Positions 30,045-38,183 of a stretch of 64,000 nucleotides of DNA are shown here, piece after piece. Made by a program: the position numbers and the translations under genes. This DNA comes from Bacterioplanoides sp. SCSIO 12839 (GTDB lineage Bacteria; Pseudomonadota; Gammaproteobacteria; Pseudomonadales; Oceanobacteraceae), in NCBI RefSeq assembly GCF_024397975.1, contig NZ_CP073745.1, positions 1,018,501 to 1,082,500 of the forward strand, written 5' to 3'. The notes beneath the pieces are model-generated. The model was not told the DNA's origin. It searched no databases and saw only the letters and a list, made by a program, of their open reading frames with translations. Each line of letters begins with the position of its first letter. Position 1 is the stretch's first letter.

Positions 30045-31040
30045 GTGAGTTCTGAATCTCGTCCTCCATTTGGTGTGTTATTAGTAAATCTGGGTACCCC
30101 TGAAGCGCCGACGGCGAAGGCCGTGCGTGAATATCTGGCTGAGTTTTTATGGGATAAGCGAGTTGTCGATGTGCCACGCCCGATTTGGTGGCTGATTCTT
30201 AACGGCATTATTCTGCGCTTTCGACCGCGTATGGTGGCTAAAGGGTACGCCAGTATCTGGACGGATGAAGGTTCGCCCTTAATGGCAATTTCTAAACAGC
30301 AACAGCGAGCCTTAAAACAACAGCTCTCCGAGACATTTGGTCAGGACATCCCGGTTGCTCTGGCGATGACGTATGGTCAGCCTACGATGGAGCAGGCGGG
30401 TCGCGAGTTACGCCAGGCAGGCGTAGACAAAATGCTGGTCTTGCCACTGTACCCTCAGTTTTCCTCATCAACTACGGCGGCGGTTTATGATCGTCTGGCA
30501 TCCGGTTTAAAGGGCTGCCCGCACTTGCCGGAAACACGCTGGGTTAATGAATACCACCAACACCCGCTGTATATTCAGGCGCTGGCCAATTCGGTGAAAG
30601 AATATTGGGCCGAGCATGGCCAGGGCGATAAATTGTTAATGTCGTTCCATGGTATTCCGCAGCGTTATGAAGATCGGGGTGATCCTTATCCATCACAGTG
30701 TCGTGCAACAGCCAAAGCGCTGGCGGATGCGTTGAACCTGCAGGATGATCAGTGGTTCTGTGCGTTTCAATCACGTTTCGGTCGTGAAGAATGGGTGAAA
30801 CCTTATACCGACTTCACCTTGAAAGAATGGGGAGAGCAGGGCATTGGACGTGTTGATGTGATCAGCCCGGCTTTTGCCGCCGATTGCCTGGAAACCTTAG
30901 AAGAACTTGAAGAAGAAAACCGCGAGAACTTTATCGAAGCAGGTGGTAAAGAATACCACTATATTCCTTGCTTAAATGATCGTGATGATCATATTCAGAT
31001 GATGGTTGATCTGGTGCAACAGCACACTCAAGGCTGGTGA
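30045..31040 (+). CDS. hemH: Ferrochelatase
   Basis: HemH inserts ferrous iron into protoporphyrin IX to make heme. Family blocks visible are GVLLVNLGTPEAPTAKAVREYL and the catalytic His region LLMSFHGIPQRYEDRGDPY. The C-terminal conserved acidic block contains FAADCLETLEELEEE. At 331 aa it is normal. The start is GTG (30045). Heme supply is relevant to the heme-protein operon 4 kb downstream. Confidence 0.96.
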   Translation: MSSESRPPFGVLLVNLGTPEAPTAKAVREYLAEFLWDKRVVDVPRPIWWLILNGIILRFRPRMVAKGYASIWTDEGSPLMAISKQQQRALKQQLSETFGQDIPVALAMTYGQPTMEQAGRELRQAGVDKMLVLPLYPQFSSSTTAAVYDRLASGLKGCPHLPETRWVNEYHQHPLYIQALANSVKEYWAEHGQGDKLLMSFHGIPQRYEDRGDPYPSQCRATAKALADALNLQDDQWFCAFQSRFGREEWVKPYTDFTLKEWGEQGIGRVDVISPAFAADCLETLEELEEENRENFIEAGGKEYHYIPCLNDRDDHIQMMVDLVQQHTQGW

Positions 31041-31094
31041 TCGCCTTTACCATGGCTCCTGCCTAAGCATGAGCCATAATCTAAAAAGCGCAGA

Positions 31095-31544
31095 TCAGGC
31101 AGCGCTTAATCCGGTTTCCTGATCAAAGCCATCAAGCACAGGAACAGGCTTTTTGTGTTCATCAATGGCAACAAAGCTAAACACACCGGTAATGGCTTTT
31201 TTCACGCCGTCGCGGTACATGTCTTCAACAAAAATATTCACTTCAACTTTCAGTGACGTTCTGCCCACATGAATAATGTCGGCAACCAGCTCCACCATTG
31301 ATCCTTCTGGAATCGGATGTGTGAAGTCCACTTTATCTGACGACACCGTGACCAATCGCTTGCGGCTGAAACGGGTTGCGGCAATAAAGGCCGTTTCATC
31401 CATCCAGCTTAATGCCTGGCCACCAAACAGCGTTTCGTGATGATTGGTGGTAAATGGGAAAACTGCTTTAACAACGCTGGTTTTAGCGGCAGCAATACGT
31501 TTGGCAATTAGTTCATCGCGCAGGCGCAATTGTTGCGGACTCAT
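31095..31544 (-). CDS. Acyl-CoA thioesterase (YciA-like hotdog fold)
   Basis: This 149-aa single hotdog-domain protein hydrolyses acyl-CoA thioesters. The active-site helix is NHHETLFGGQALSWMDETAF, with the conserved Asp in MDE. The YciA/BACH-type segments HPIPEGSMVELVADI and GRTSLKVEVNIF follow. Substrate chain length cannot be read from sequence. It is convergent with hemH (54 bp) and divergent from the crotonase gene. Confidence 0.88.
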   Translation of the reverse strand: MSPQQLRLRDELIAKRIAAAKTSVVKAVFPFTTNHHETLFGGQALSWMDETAFIAATRFSRKRLVTVSSDKVDFTHPIPEGSMVELVADIIHVGRTSLKVEVNIFVEDMYRDGVKKAITGVFSFVAIDEHKKPVPVLDGFDQETGLSAA

Positions 31545-31778
31545 AGTGATCTCAATACCGTGTTACGACTTTAGTCTTGGTGTGGGATTCTACGAGATTA
31601 TAAAAATATCATCAAAACTAATGCGCGTTATGGTGGAATCCGTAACTTTTACTCATATGTGATGATTGAAACTTCAGGATCAGACATTGAAATGTTCTGA
31701 ATGATCATGGAAAGCCTTTCTTTGCTATGGAATTATGGTCCCAAAAGTAAATTGATTACTCATTTGAATGAGACGCTC

Positions 31779-32594
31779 ATGACTGATAAACCCCGTGTAT
31801 TGCTTGAAGTAAAAGACCGAATTGCTTACGTGACTCTGAATCGCGAAGAGAAACTGAACGGCCTGGATATGCCGATGTTTCGGCAGATGATCGCAACGGC
31901 GAAAAAAATCCGTAAAGATCGCAGTATTCGTTGTGTGATTCTGTCGGCGAATGGACCTTCATTTTGTGCCGGTCTGGACTTTGGTGCTTTGAATAAAGAA
32001 CCCAGTATGGTGGCAAAAGTGTTCCTGAAGTTTCCGTGGACCAAGCAGAATGTCGCTCAGGAAATTGCACATTGCTGGCGGGATCTACCGATTCCGGTGA
32101 TTTCAGTGGTACATGGCAACTGCTTTGGCGGTGGTATGCAGATTATTCTGGCCACGGATTATCGTATTGCTAAACCCGATGCCAACCTGTCGATCATGGA
32201 AATGAAATGGGGCCTGATTCCTGATATGAGTGGCATGGTGACCTTATCACAACTCACTCGCATCGATATTGCCCAGGAACTGACCATGACTGGCCGTGAA
32301 TTCAGCGCTACAGAAGGGCATGAATACGGTTTAATTTCGAAGCTTTCTGAAGATCCGATGGCTGATGCCGAAGCGTTGGCAAAAACCATTGCCTCAAAAT
32401 CACCGGATGCGATTGCTGCGACCAAATATCTGTTTAAGAAAACCTGGAAAGCGGATACCTGGAAGGCATTGCGCTGGGAGCGCTGGGTTCAGGCACGCCT
32501 GTTAGGTCGCAAAAATAATATGATTGCGATTAAAAATGGCCTGGCGAAAGGAAAAGAGCCAAAGCCGTTTGTGGATCGTAAGTCCTTCCGCTAA
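31779..32594 (+). CDS. Enoyl-CoA hydratase/isomerase family protein (crotonase)
   Basis: This 271-aa crotonase-fold enzyme acts on CoA thioesters. The first oxyanion-hole segment is GPSFCAGLDFGAL and the second is GNCFGGGMQIILATDYRIA. The conserved acidic position (IMEMKWGLIPDMSG) carries Glu and Asp residues seen in delta-isomerase-like members. It is probably in fatty-acid or amino-acid degradation, but the exact reaction is undetermined. The frame is open from 31701; ATG at 31779 gives the family-like N-terminus MTDKPRVLLEVKDRIAYVTL. Confidence 0.85.
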   Translation: MTDKPRVLLEVKDRIAYVTLNREEKLNGLDMPMFRQMIATAKKIRKDRSIRCVILSANGPSFCAGLDFGALNKEPSMVAKVFLKFPWTKQNVAQEIAHCWRDLPIPVISVVHGNCFGGGMQIILATDYRIAKPDANLSIMEMKWGLIPDMSGMVTLSQLTRIDIAQELTMTGREFSATEGHEYGLISKLSEDPMADAEALAKTIASKSPDAIAATKYLFKKTWKADTWKALRWERWVQARLLGRKNNMIAIKNGLAKGKEPKPFVDRKSFR

Positions 32595-32694
32595 GCGTTA
32601 TGAATAAGCCGGGGCTGGTTAGCAGGCCCTGGCACTTCTTCCTGATACAGCACTTTGTTAGCATGTCCGATCTGATAATAAGGAACGGATTGTT

Positions 32695-33291
32695 ATGCGA
32701 ACTTCTCTGCCTAAAAAGAAAATGAATCACTCCGAATTGACCAGCTCAGGTTTTTGGGTTGGCCATATTCTCATGATTATTGCCACGATTGCCGGTGTGT
32801 ACCTTGCTGCTCAGGCCGGACTTCAGCAGGCGATATTATTTGATGATGTCATTGCCCGTCAGAATAACTACTTTTTGCGTCAGTCGTTATACGAAGAGCT
32901 GCAGGATAATGTTGCGATTCTTAAAGAATATGACCAGAGCTATCTCAGCCGCGGTATTTCAGCCAATCAAATCAAGGCAAACTCCCCAAAAATCAGTCGT
33001 TATGTTTGGGAAACCATGAAGTATTCACAAACCACATTAGAGACTCCAAGCTACTTTCTGGGAGAAACCCGCCGCTTTTATGCTCAGGTGAATGATATTA
33101 TTGCCAAGCGTGAATCGTTTACTTATGGGCCGCAGCATGCCAGCAAGCTGATGCAGGCACAGCTGGAGAATATGGAAAATAATGTACTGCCAAAGTTAAA
33201 GGCGAACACTCAATACCTGGCGACTTATCTTGAGGCGTTTGACGTCTATGTTGATGACATCAAAGGTGTCGACGGTAAGGCAACGTTATGA
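32695..33291 (+). CDS. Hypothetical membrane-anchored protein
   Basis: This 198-aa protein has one N-terminal membrane helix (VGHILMIIATIAGVYLAAQA, about residues 22-41) followed by a helical, Gln/Tyr-rich domain of about 150 residues. No cysteines or known motif are seen. AAGGA precedes the ATG by ten bases; an internal Met at codon 10 is an alternative. Its stop overlaps the start of the rhomboid gene (ATGA), so the two are coupled and may act together, for instance as regulator or substrate. Confidence 0.7.
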   Translation: MRTSLPKKKMNHSELTSSGFWVGHILMIIATIAGVYLAAQAGLQQAILFDDVIARQNNYFLRQSLYEELQDNVAILKEYDQSYLSRGISANQIKANSPKISRYVWETMKYSQTTLETPSYFLGETRRFYAQVNDIIAKRESFTYGPQHASKLMQAQLENMENNVLPKLKANTQYLATYLEAFDVYVDDIKGVDGKATL

Positions 33292-34376
33292 ATGTGAAAT
33301 ATTGCCCACACTGCCGCAAAGACGCATTGGATATTACGCATTATCACGGTGAAGAGTTAGATGTCTGCCGAAAGTGTGGTGGTGTCTGGTTTGAGCACGG
33401 TGAATTAAACAGCTTGTTATCGGCAATTGATAATGGAGAAGATAACTCTCAATACGAAACATTATTAGGCGATAGAAATAAGCGCACCGAAGGACAGTGT
33501 CCAAGCTGCCCATCACATTTGCATAACTTCCAGTTATTGAAAGATTATGATGTGCAGGTGGATATTTGTATGGAGTGTGATGGTGTTTGGGTCGAGCATG
33601 ATCAACTTGAGAAAGTCGAACATTCACCACGTATCCGGCAATCTCTTGACGAGCTGAATAAAAAGATCACGGTAAAAAGTTGGTTATTTCAATTCTTGGC
33701 CAAAATGCCGGTTGAATACAACATTAAGCCGCATAAAAAGCCACTGATTACCTGGCTATTGGTTATTCTTAATACGGTTATTTTTTTCAGTTACAGCGGT
33801 AACCTGGAGCTGGAAAACTGGATGTATAGCCACTTCGCTTATACACCGGCGGAAATCACCCGAGGTGAAGAACTCTGGGCGTTGATCACTTCGGTATTTC
33901 TGCACGGTAGCCTAATGCACCTAGTGGGTAATATGTACTTCCTGTATATCATTGGCGACAACCTGGAAGATGTATTAGGAAAAACCCGGTATTTATTGAT
34001 TTATTTAGTCAGCGGCGTGGGCGCCAGCTTGATCAGTGTCGTTTTTAATCTGGGGTCGGATATTCCTAACCTGGGTGCCAGTGGCGCTATTTCGGCACTG
34101 TTTGGTATGTATCTGATGTGGTTTCGTTATGCCAGTCTGAGCTATATGTTCTGGGTCTATCAGAAAAAAATATCACCTGTCTGGTATTTTGCCATCTGGT
34201 TGGTGTTCAGCAATATTGTTGGGATTATTCAGGGAGTCCAGGGAATTGGCTTTGCGGCCCATATCGGCGGCTTTGTCATCGGCTTAGGCATTGGTGCCAT
34301 TCTGAAACAAAAAGTATACCGGGAAAACCCCATTGTCCGCTTATTATCCGAAGAAAGTGTTCGAATTCAACGCTGA
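33288..34376 (+). CDS. Rhomboid intramembrane serine protease with N-terminal zinc ribbons
   Basis: This 362-aa protein carries two TFIIB-type zinc ribbons: CPHCRKDA...CRKCGGVWFEHGEL and CPSCPSH...CMECDGVWVEHDQL. They are joined to a six-helix rhomboid domain (about residues 150-340). The rhomboid catalytic Ser is in GASGAISALFG and the His in GFAAHIGGFVIG; the HGSLMHLVGNMYFL segment is intact. The dyad is complete, so it is probably active. The cytoplasmic zinc ribbons suggest substrate or partner recognition. It is coupled to the preceding 198-aa protein. Confidence 0.9.
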   Translation: MNVKYCPHCRKDALDITHYHGEELDVCRKCGGVWFEHGELNSLLSAIDNGEDNSQYETLLGDRNKRTEGQCPSCPSHLHNFQLLKDYDVQVDICMECDGVWVEHDQLEKVEHSPRIRQSLDELNKKITVKSWLFQFLAKMPVEYNIKPHKKPLITWLLVILNTVIFFSYSGNLELENWMYSHFAYTPAEITRGEELWALITSVFLHGSLMHLVGNMYFLYIIGDNLEDVLGKTRYLLIYLVSGVGASLISVVFNLGSDIPNLGASGAISALFGMYLMWFRYASLSYMFWVYQKKISPVWYFAIWLVFSNIVGIIQGVQGIGFAAHIGGFVIGLGIGAILKQKVYRENPIVRLLSEESVRIQR

Positions 34377-34382
34377 CTTTTC

Positions 34383-34412
34383 AGGGCCTGGCCGTATTCT
34401 CTGACAGGCCCT
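34383..34412. repeat. Hairpin after the rhomboid gene
   Basis: AGGGCCTG and CAGGCCCT form an 8-bp stem 7 bp after the stop codon. A partial duplicate (CAGGCCCT or AGGCCCT) recurs near 34430. No T-run follows, so it is only weakly terminator-like. Confidence 0.4.
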
Positions 34413-34451
34413 AAAACCAAACCCTGTAACCAGGCCCTAAAATTAGGCATT

Positions 34452-34468
34452 ATTGATTCTCTATCAAT
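34452..34468. promoter_or_regulatory. Inverted repeat upstream of the heme operon
   Basis: ATTGAT-N5-ATCAAT lies about 100 bp upstream of the sigma-54-type promoter. It resembles an FNR box but has a 5-bp instead of 4-bp spacer. A second dyad, GTCA-N4-TGAC (34504-34515), resembles a NorR site with one extra base. Both are at enhancer-like distances. Confidence 0.3.
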
Positions 34469-34555
34469 TTATTCCGCACCATCTGCAGGCATTCGCCGCT
34501 ATCGTCATTGCTGACAATTTTTCTAAGTAAATGAAAAATCTATAAAAAATAAAAA

Positions 34556-34571
34556 TGGCACAGGTTCTGCT
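34556..34571 (+). promoter_or_regulatory. Sigma-54 type (-24/-12) promoter
   Basis: TGGCACA-GGTT-CTGCT matches the consensus TGGCACRNNNNTTGCW with one mismatch. The invariant GG and GC are exactly ten bases apart. Transcription would start near 34582, giving a leader of about 200 nt before the flavoprotein gene. Confidence 0.6.
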
Positions 34572-34645
34572 GTTATCCCTCCCGAGAGAAATAAGATTTC
34601 GTTCGTTGTTCTTAATTAATAATCCACCAATAGAGTGTGAGAACA

Positions 34646-34792
34646 ATGATTTCATCGTTTATTAAGCCAACGTCGGCAGCGATGAAAAAAGACAAAATAA
34701 CCGATGATCAGCAAAGAAGCTCAGTCTGCACCCATGGTTCTGCACCCGGGGTGTGGACCGGGCTTTTTTTATGGGAAAAATATGGATTGTGA
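34646..34792 (+). CDS. Possible leader peptide overlapping the attenuator
   Basis: A 48-codon frame (MISSFIKPTSAAMKKDK...) runs through the leader and the terminator hairpin. It stops at 34790-34792, overlapping the flavoprotein start at 34782. The Shine-Dalgarno is weak (GTGAGAAC). It may be chance, or a translated leader coupling ribosome movement to termination. Confidence 0.25.
   Translation: MISSFIKPTSAAMKKDKITDDQQRSSVCTHGSAPGVWTGLFLWEKYGL
34731..34770 (+). terminator. Intrinsic terminator in the leader (attenuator)
   Basis: CCC-(AT)-GGTTC-(T)-GCACC pairs with GGTGT-GGACC-GGG around a 3-nt loop and is followed by seven Ts. It lies after the sigma-54 promoter and only 11 bp before the flavoprotein start codon, so it would stop transcription before the operon unless prevented. 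Confidence 0.75.
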
Positions 34793-36806
34793 TGTTCCGC
34801 TAAAAGAATCTGAAACCCATACCGACAATACGGTTGCGGTTATGGATGGCAGCAAACGCATTGTGATTGTTGGCAATGGCCCGGTCGGCATGCATTTGTG
34901 TAACGAGTTAATGGCCTGTGTTGCAGACTCTGCTGTGGATTTCCAAATCGATATTTTTGGTGATGAACCCTGGCAGCCCTATAACCGCGTTGCACTGTCA
35001 CAACTCTTGTACGGTGAAAAATCGCTGGAAGATCTCGACCTCAACATACCGAATAACAGCAATATACATACTCATTGGCATACCCGGATCATCGCTGTTG
35101 ATCCTGCTCAGCAGTCTGTTATGACCGATAAAGGTGAAACCTTTTGTTATGACAAACTGGTCCTGGCAACGGGCTCCAGTGCTCATATCCCCAACTTGCC
35201 GGGTGTACATATGACGGGAGTTTATTGCTTCCGCAATATGACCGATGTCCAGGCATTAATTTCCCGCCGCGTCAGTAGTCGTCATACTGTGATTTTAGGC
35301 GGTGGTTTATTAGGTATCGAAGCCGCTCGGGCCATGCGTCGGTTATCAACTCAAGTGACGTTAATTCATCATTCCGCCTGGTTGATGAATCGACAGCTGA
35401 CCGAAAATTCAGCGGCAAAATTACAGGCAACATTAGAACAGGAAGGGATTAATGTACTCACGGCTTCCGGTATTCAGGCCGTGGACGGCTCACGTAAAAT
35501 GGACGGAATTATTTTACGCGATGGCAGCTACCTGGAATGCGACACCTTAATTCTGGCAACGGGTATCCGTCCGAATATTCAGTTAGCGCAAGAAGCAGGC
35601 CTGAAAACACATTACGGAATTATTGTTGATGATGCCTTAACGACTTCAGATTCGTCTATTTATGCTGTGGGAGAATGTGTTGAATTTAATGGCGAGGTGT
35701 ATGGCCTGGTTGCTCCGGGGTTGGAGCAAGCGAGCTTATTAGCTCGCCGTTTTGCTGGCCAGGATAGCTCGCCTTATCAGCAGAAAAGCCTGGCGACGCG
35801 ATTAAAAGTACTGGATCAACCGGTTACCAGCTTAGGAGAAATTGGCTTATTACACGAAGGCCCGGAAAGCCGTTATCTGGAGCATGATCGTGAGGGGACT
35901 CATCGGGTATTACACTTTGAAAGAGGCCAGCTAAAAGGCGCGGCTGCGGTTGGCTTCTGGCCGGATCAGGAGCGTTTGCAGGAATTATTATTAAATAATG
36001 AATCTTTGCCCTGGTGGCGCAGTTTGCGCTTCCGTCTGACCGGGCGTTTATGGTCAGACTCCGATGCCATTGCTGATCATCACATTATTTGTAATTGCCG
36101 CCAGGTCAGTGCAGGTCAGTTGCGCGCCTGTGCCCAGCAGAAGTTACCTTTGAGCAGTACCGGGGCCGGTACCGTATGTGGCAGTTGCCAGCCATTATTT
36201 ACTCAGGTTATACCTAAAGAGTCATTTAATCTCAGCCTGGCCGAGCCGGCACTGCAACAAGCGGCGAATGAAGATACCCGATCTGACTCCTGGCTGGGGT
36301 TAGTAATTATGGGAATACTGGCACTTATTATTACGGCATTACATCTGTTTATGCCGGCATTACCCATTGCTCAGGAATACGCTTTTCAGTCGGTCAGCCA
36401 ATGGTGGAGTGACTCGGATTACCGCCAGATCAGTGGCTTTACCATGCTTGGCTTAACGGCATTTGGATTGCTGTTATCAGCCCGAAAACGACTGAAGAAA
36501 ATGACCTTAGGGTCTTTTTCTGATTGGCGCTGGCTACATTTGCTATTAACCAGTCTATGTCTGATTATTTTGCTGGCACATACCGGTAATTCCTCTATTC
36601 AGGGCATTAATGCCTGGTTGTTCTACAGCTTTTTCAGCGCTTCGATATTGGGTTGTTTATTAACCTGGCTAACGGCATTGGAACATGCCAGACCTTCTGT
36701 TGCTGTTAAGCGTTTTAAGCGCTGGTCGTTATTCACCCATATTCTGGCGATCTGGCCGCTGCCTATTTTGTTGTCATTTCATATTTTGTCTGTGTATTGG
36801 TTTTAA
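34782..36806 (+). CDS. Membrane-bound FAD/NAD(P)H oxidoreductase with BFD-type [2Fe-2S] domain
   Basis: This 674-aa protein has an N-terminal NirB-like pyridine-nucleotide-disulfide oxidoreductase module: FAD loop IVIVGNGPVGMHLC and NAD(P) loop VILGGGLLGIEAARAM. A BFD-type cluster domain follows (Cys437, Cys439, Cys466, Cys469; CNC and CGSC). The C-terminus (from about residue 504) has about five membrane helices with paired His (LLAHTGN, LFTHILAIW, LLSFHIL) that could bind heme b. Siroheme-binding parts of NirB are absent. The frame is open to 34704, but that extension would translate the terminator; ATG at 34782 has GGGA five bases upstream. It is the first gene of a five-gene operon, probably passing electrons to the next proteins. 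Confidence 0.85.
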   Translation: MDCDVPLKESETHTDNTVAVMDGSKRIVIVGNGPVGMHLCNELMACVADSAVDFQIDIFGDEPWQPYNRVALSQLLYGEKSLEDLDLNIPNNSNIHTHWHTRIIAVDPAQQSVMTDKGETFCYDKLVLATGSSAHIPNLPGVHMTGVYCFRNMTDVQALISRRVSSRHTVILGGGLLGIEAARAMRRLSTQVTLIHHSAWLMNRQLTENSAAKLQATLEQEGINVLTASGIQAVDGSRKMDGIILRDGSYLECDTLILATGIRPNIQLAQEAGLKTHYGIIVDDALTTSDSSIYAVGECVEFNGEVYGLVAPGLEQASLLARRFAGQDSSPYQQKSLATRLKVLDQPVTSLGEIGLLHEGPESRYLEHDREGTHRVLHFERGQLKGAAAVGFWPDQERLQELLLNNESLPWWRSLRFRLTGRLWSDSDAIADHHIICNCRQVSAGQLRACAQQKLPLSSTGAGTVCGSCQPLFTQVIPKESFNLSLAEPALQQAANEDTRSDSWLGLVIMGILALIITALHLFMPALPIAQEYAFQSVSQWWSDSDYRQISGFTMLGLTAFGLLLSARKRLKKMTLGSFSDWRWLHLLLTSLCLIILLAHTGNSSIQGINAWLFYSFFSASILGCLLTWLTALEHARPSVAVKRFKRWSLFTHILAIWPLPILLSFHILSVYWF

Positions 36807-36824
36807 TCGGCGGCGGTATTAATA

Positions 36825-38162
36825 ATGAATAATTCAACAATCAAAAAAATAGTATGGCTAAGCTGGTTGATTTCATCGTTAGCGCTGGCTGGGTATTTAG
36901 GCAACCAGCTGGTACTGGAAGAACAGAAGCCAGACTTCTTAATTGGTGAAACCAGTCACGGTCATTATCAGATCGAGTTGCAATGTGATGCCTGCCATAC
37001 CAGTGAACTGGGTGGTGAAGAAATTCTTCAGAATGCTTGTTTAACTTGCCATGAAGACGAATTAAAAACAGCGCTGGATTCACATCCTAAGAAAAAATTT
37101 ACCGACCCGCGTAATGCCGATTTAGTTGCGATACTGGATGCTCGTAATTGTGTCAGCTGCCACAGTGAACATAACGAAGACATTATGCACCCGATGGGAG
37201 TGACGTTGCCGGATGATTTTTGTGTGCAATGCCATGAAAATATTGCCCAGGAGCGTCCCAGCCATGAAGGCATGGGGTTTGAAACCTGCGCCAGCGCTGG
37301 CTGCCATAATTATCATGATAATCGTGCGCTCTACGAAGACTTCTTATTAAAACATCAAACACCCGGTGAGATTGCTCATAAAACCTTACCAGCAACACTG
37401 AGCAATTATCTGCAAACGATCGGTGCTCAATGGCAACCGGAATCAGCTGCAAGTGTGTTTGAGAATGAAATAAGCGCTGCTCATATTAAAGCGGATATTT
37501 TACTCGACTGGCAGCACAGTGCTCATGGTAACGCTGCTGTTGGCTGTAACAGCTGTCATGTCGATGCACAACAGAACTGGATCGAAAAACCGGGCCATCA
37601 ACAATGTTCAGCCTGTCATGAACCTCAGGTGGCTGGCTTCCTGAGTGGTAAACATGGCATGCGCTTAAAAGCTGGGCTGAGCCCGATGACACCGGGCCAG
37701 GCACGCTTGCCGATGAAGCCAGAAAACAGCCATGTCGAATTAGGCTGTAACAGCTGTCATGCCGCTCATACCGACAATACCCAATATGCTGCGGCGGAAG
37801 CTTGTTTAACCTGCCACGCCGATGATCACAGCCAGGCATTTGAGCAAAGCCCACACGGTCAGTTATGGCAACAGGTCCGTGACGGTGTGATTGCCAGCGA
37901 ACAAGGGGTTAGCTGTGCTACCTGTCATATGCCAGTTATGGAACAAGAGATTTTTGGCAGTGAACAATGGCTGACTCAGCATAATCAAAACGCCACATTA
38001 CGGCCGAATGAAAAAATGATTCGTCCAACCTGCATGCAATGTCATTCATTGGAATTCAGCATTGATGCCTTAGCCGACCCAGATCTCATTAATAATAATT
38101 TTAATGGCCTGCCAACACATCACGTGCCCGGCATTGAGATGGCCACCCAGCGCGATCATTAA
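36825..38162 (+). CDS. Eleven-heme cytochrome c
   Basis: This 445-aa periplasmic multiheme cytochrome has an uncleaved or cleaved N-terminal helix (residues 8-30). I count ten CXXCH sites (CDACH, CLTCH, CVSCH, CVQCH, CNSCH, CSACH, CNSCH, CLTCH, CATCH, CMQCH) plus one CX4CH (CASAGCH), which would be eleven c-type hemes. Repeated CNSCHxxH spacing suggests a chain of bis-His hemes as in electron-conduit or NrfA/HAO-related families. No CXXCK nitrite-reductase heme is present. It lies 18 bp after the flavoprotein gene and is the likely acceptor or terminal reductase. Confidence 0.9.
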   Translation: MNNSTIKKIVWLSWLISSLALAGYLGNQLVLEEQKPDFLIGETSHGHYQIELQCDACHTSELGGEEILQNACLTCHEDELKTALDSHPKKKFTDPRNADLVAILDARNCVSCHSEHNEDIMHPMGVTLPDDFCVQCHENIAQERPSHEGMGFETCASAGCHNYHDNRALYEDFLLKHQTPGEIAHKTLPATLSNYLQTIGAQWQPESAASVFENEISAAHIKADILLDWQHSAHGNAAVGCNSCHVDAQQNWIEKPGHQQCSACHEPQVAGFLSGKHGMRLKAGLSPMTPGQARLPMKPENSHVELGCNSCHAAHTDNTQYAAAEACLTCHADDHSQAFEQSPHGQLWQQVRDGVIASEQGVSCATCHMPVMEQEIFGSEQWLTQHNQNATLRPNEKMIRPTCMQCHSLEFSIDALADPDLINNNFNGLPTHHVPGIEMATQRDH

Positions 38163-38183
38163 ATAAACCGATGGAGAGAAAGC

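Noticed and set aside
34704-34781. N-terminal extension of the flavoprotein frame (MISKEAQSAP...)
   Set aside because: It would translate the intrinsic terminator; ATG at 34782 has a better-placed GGGA.
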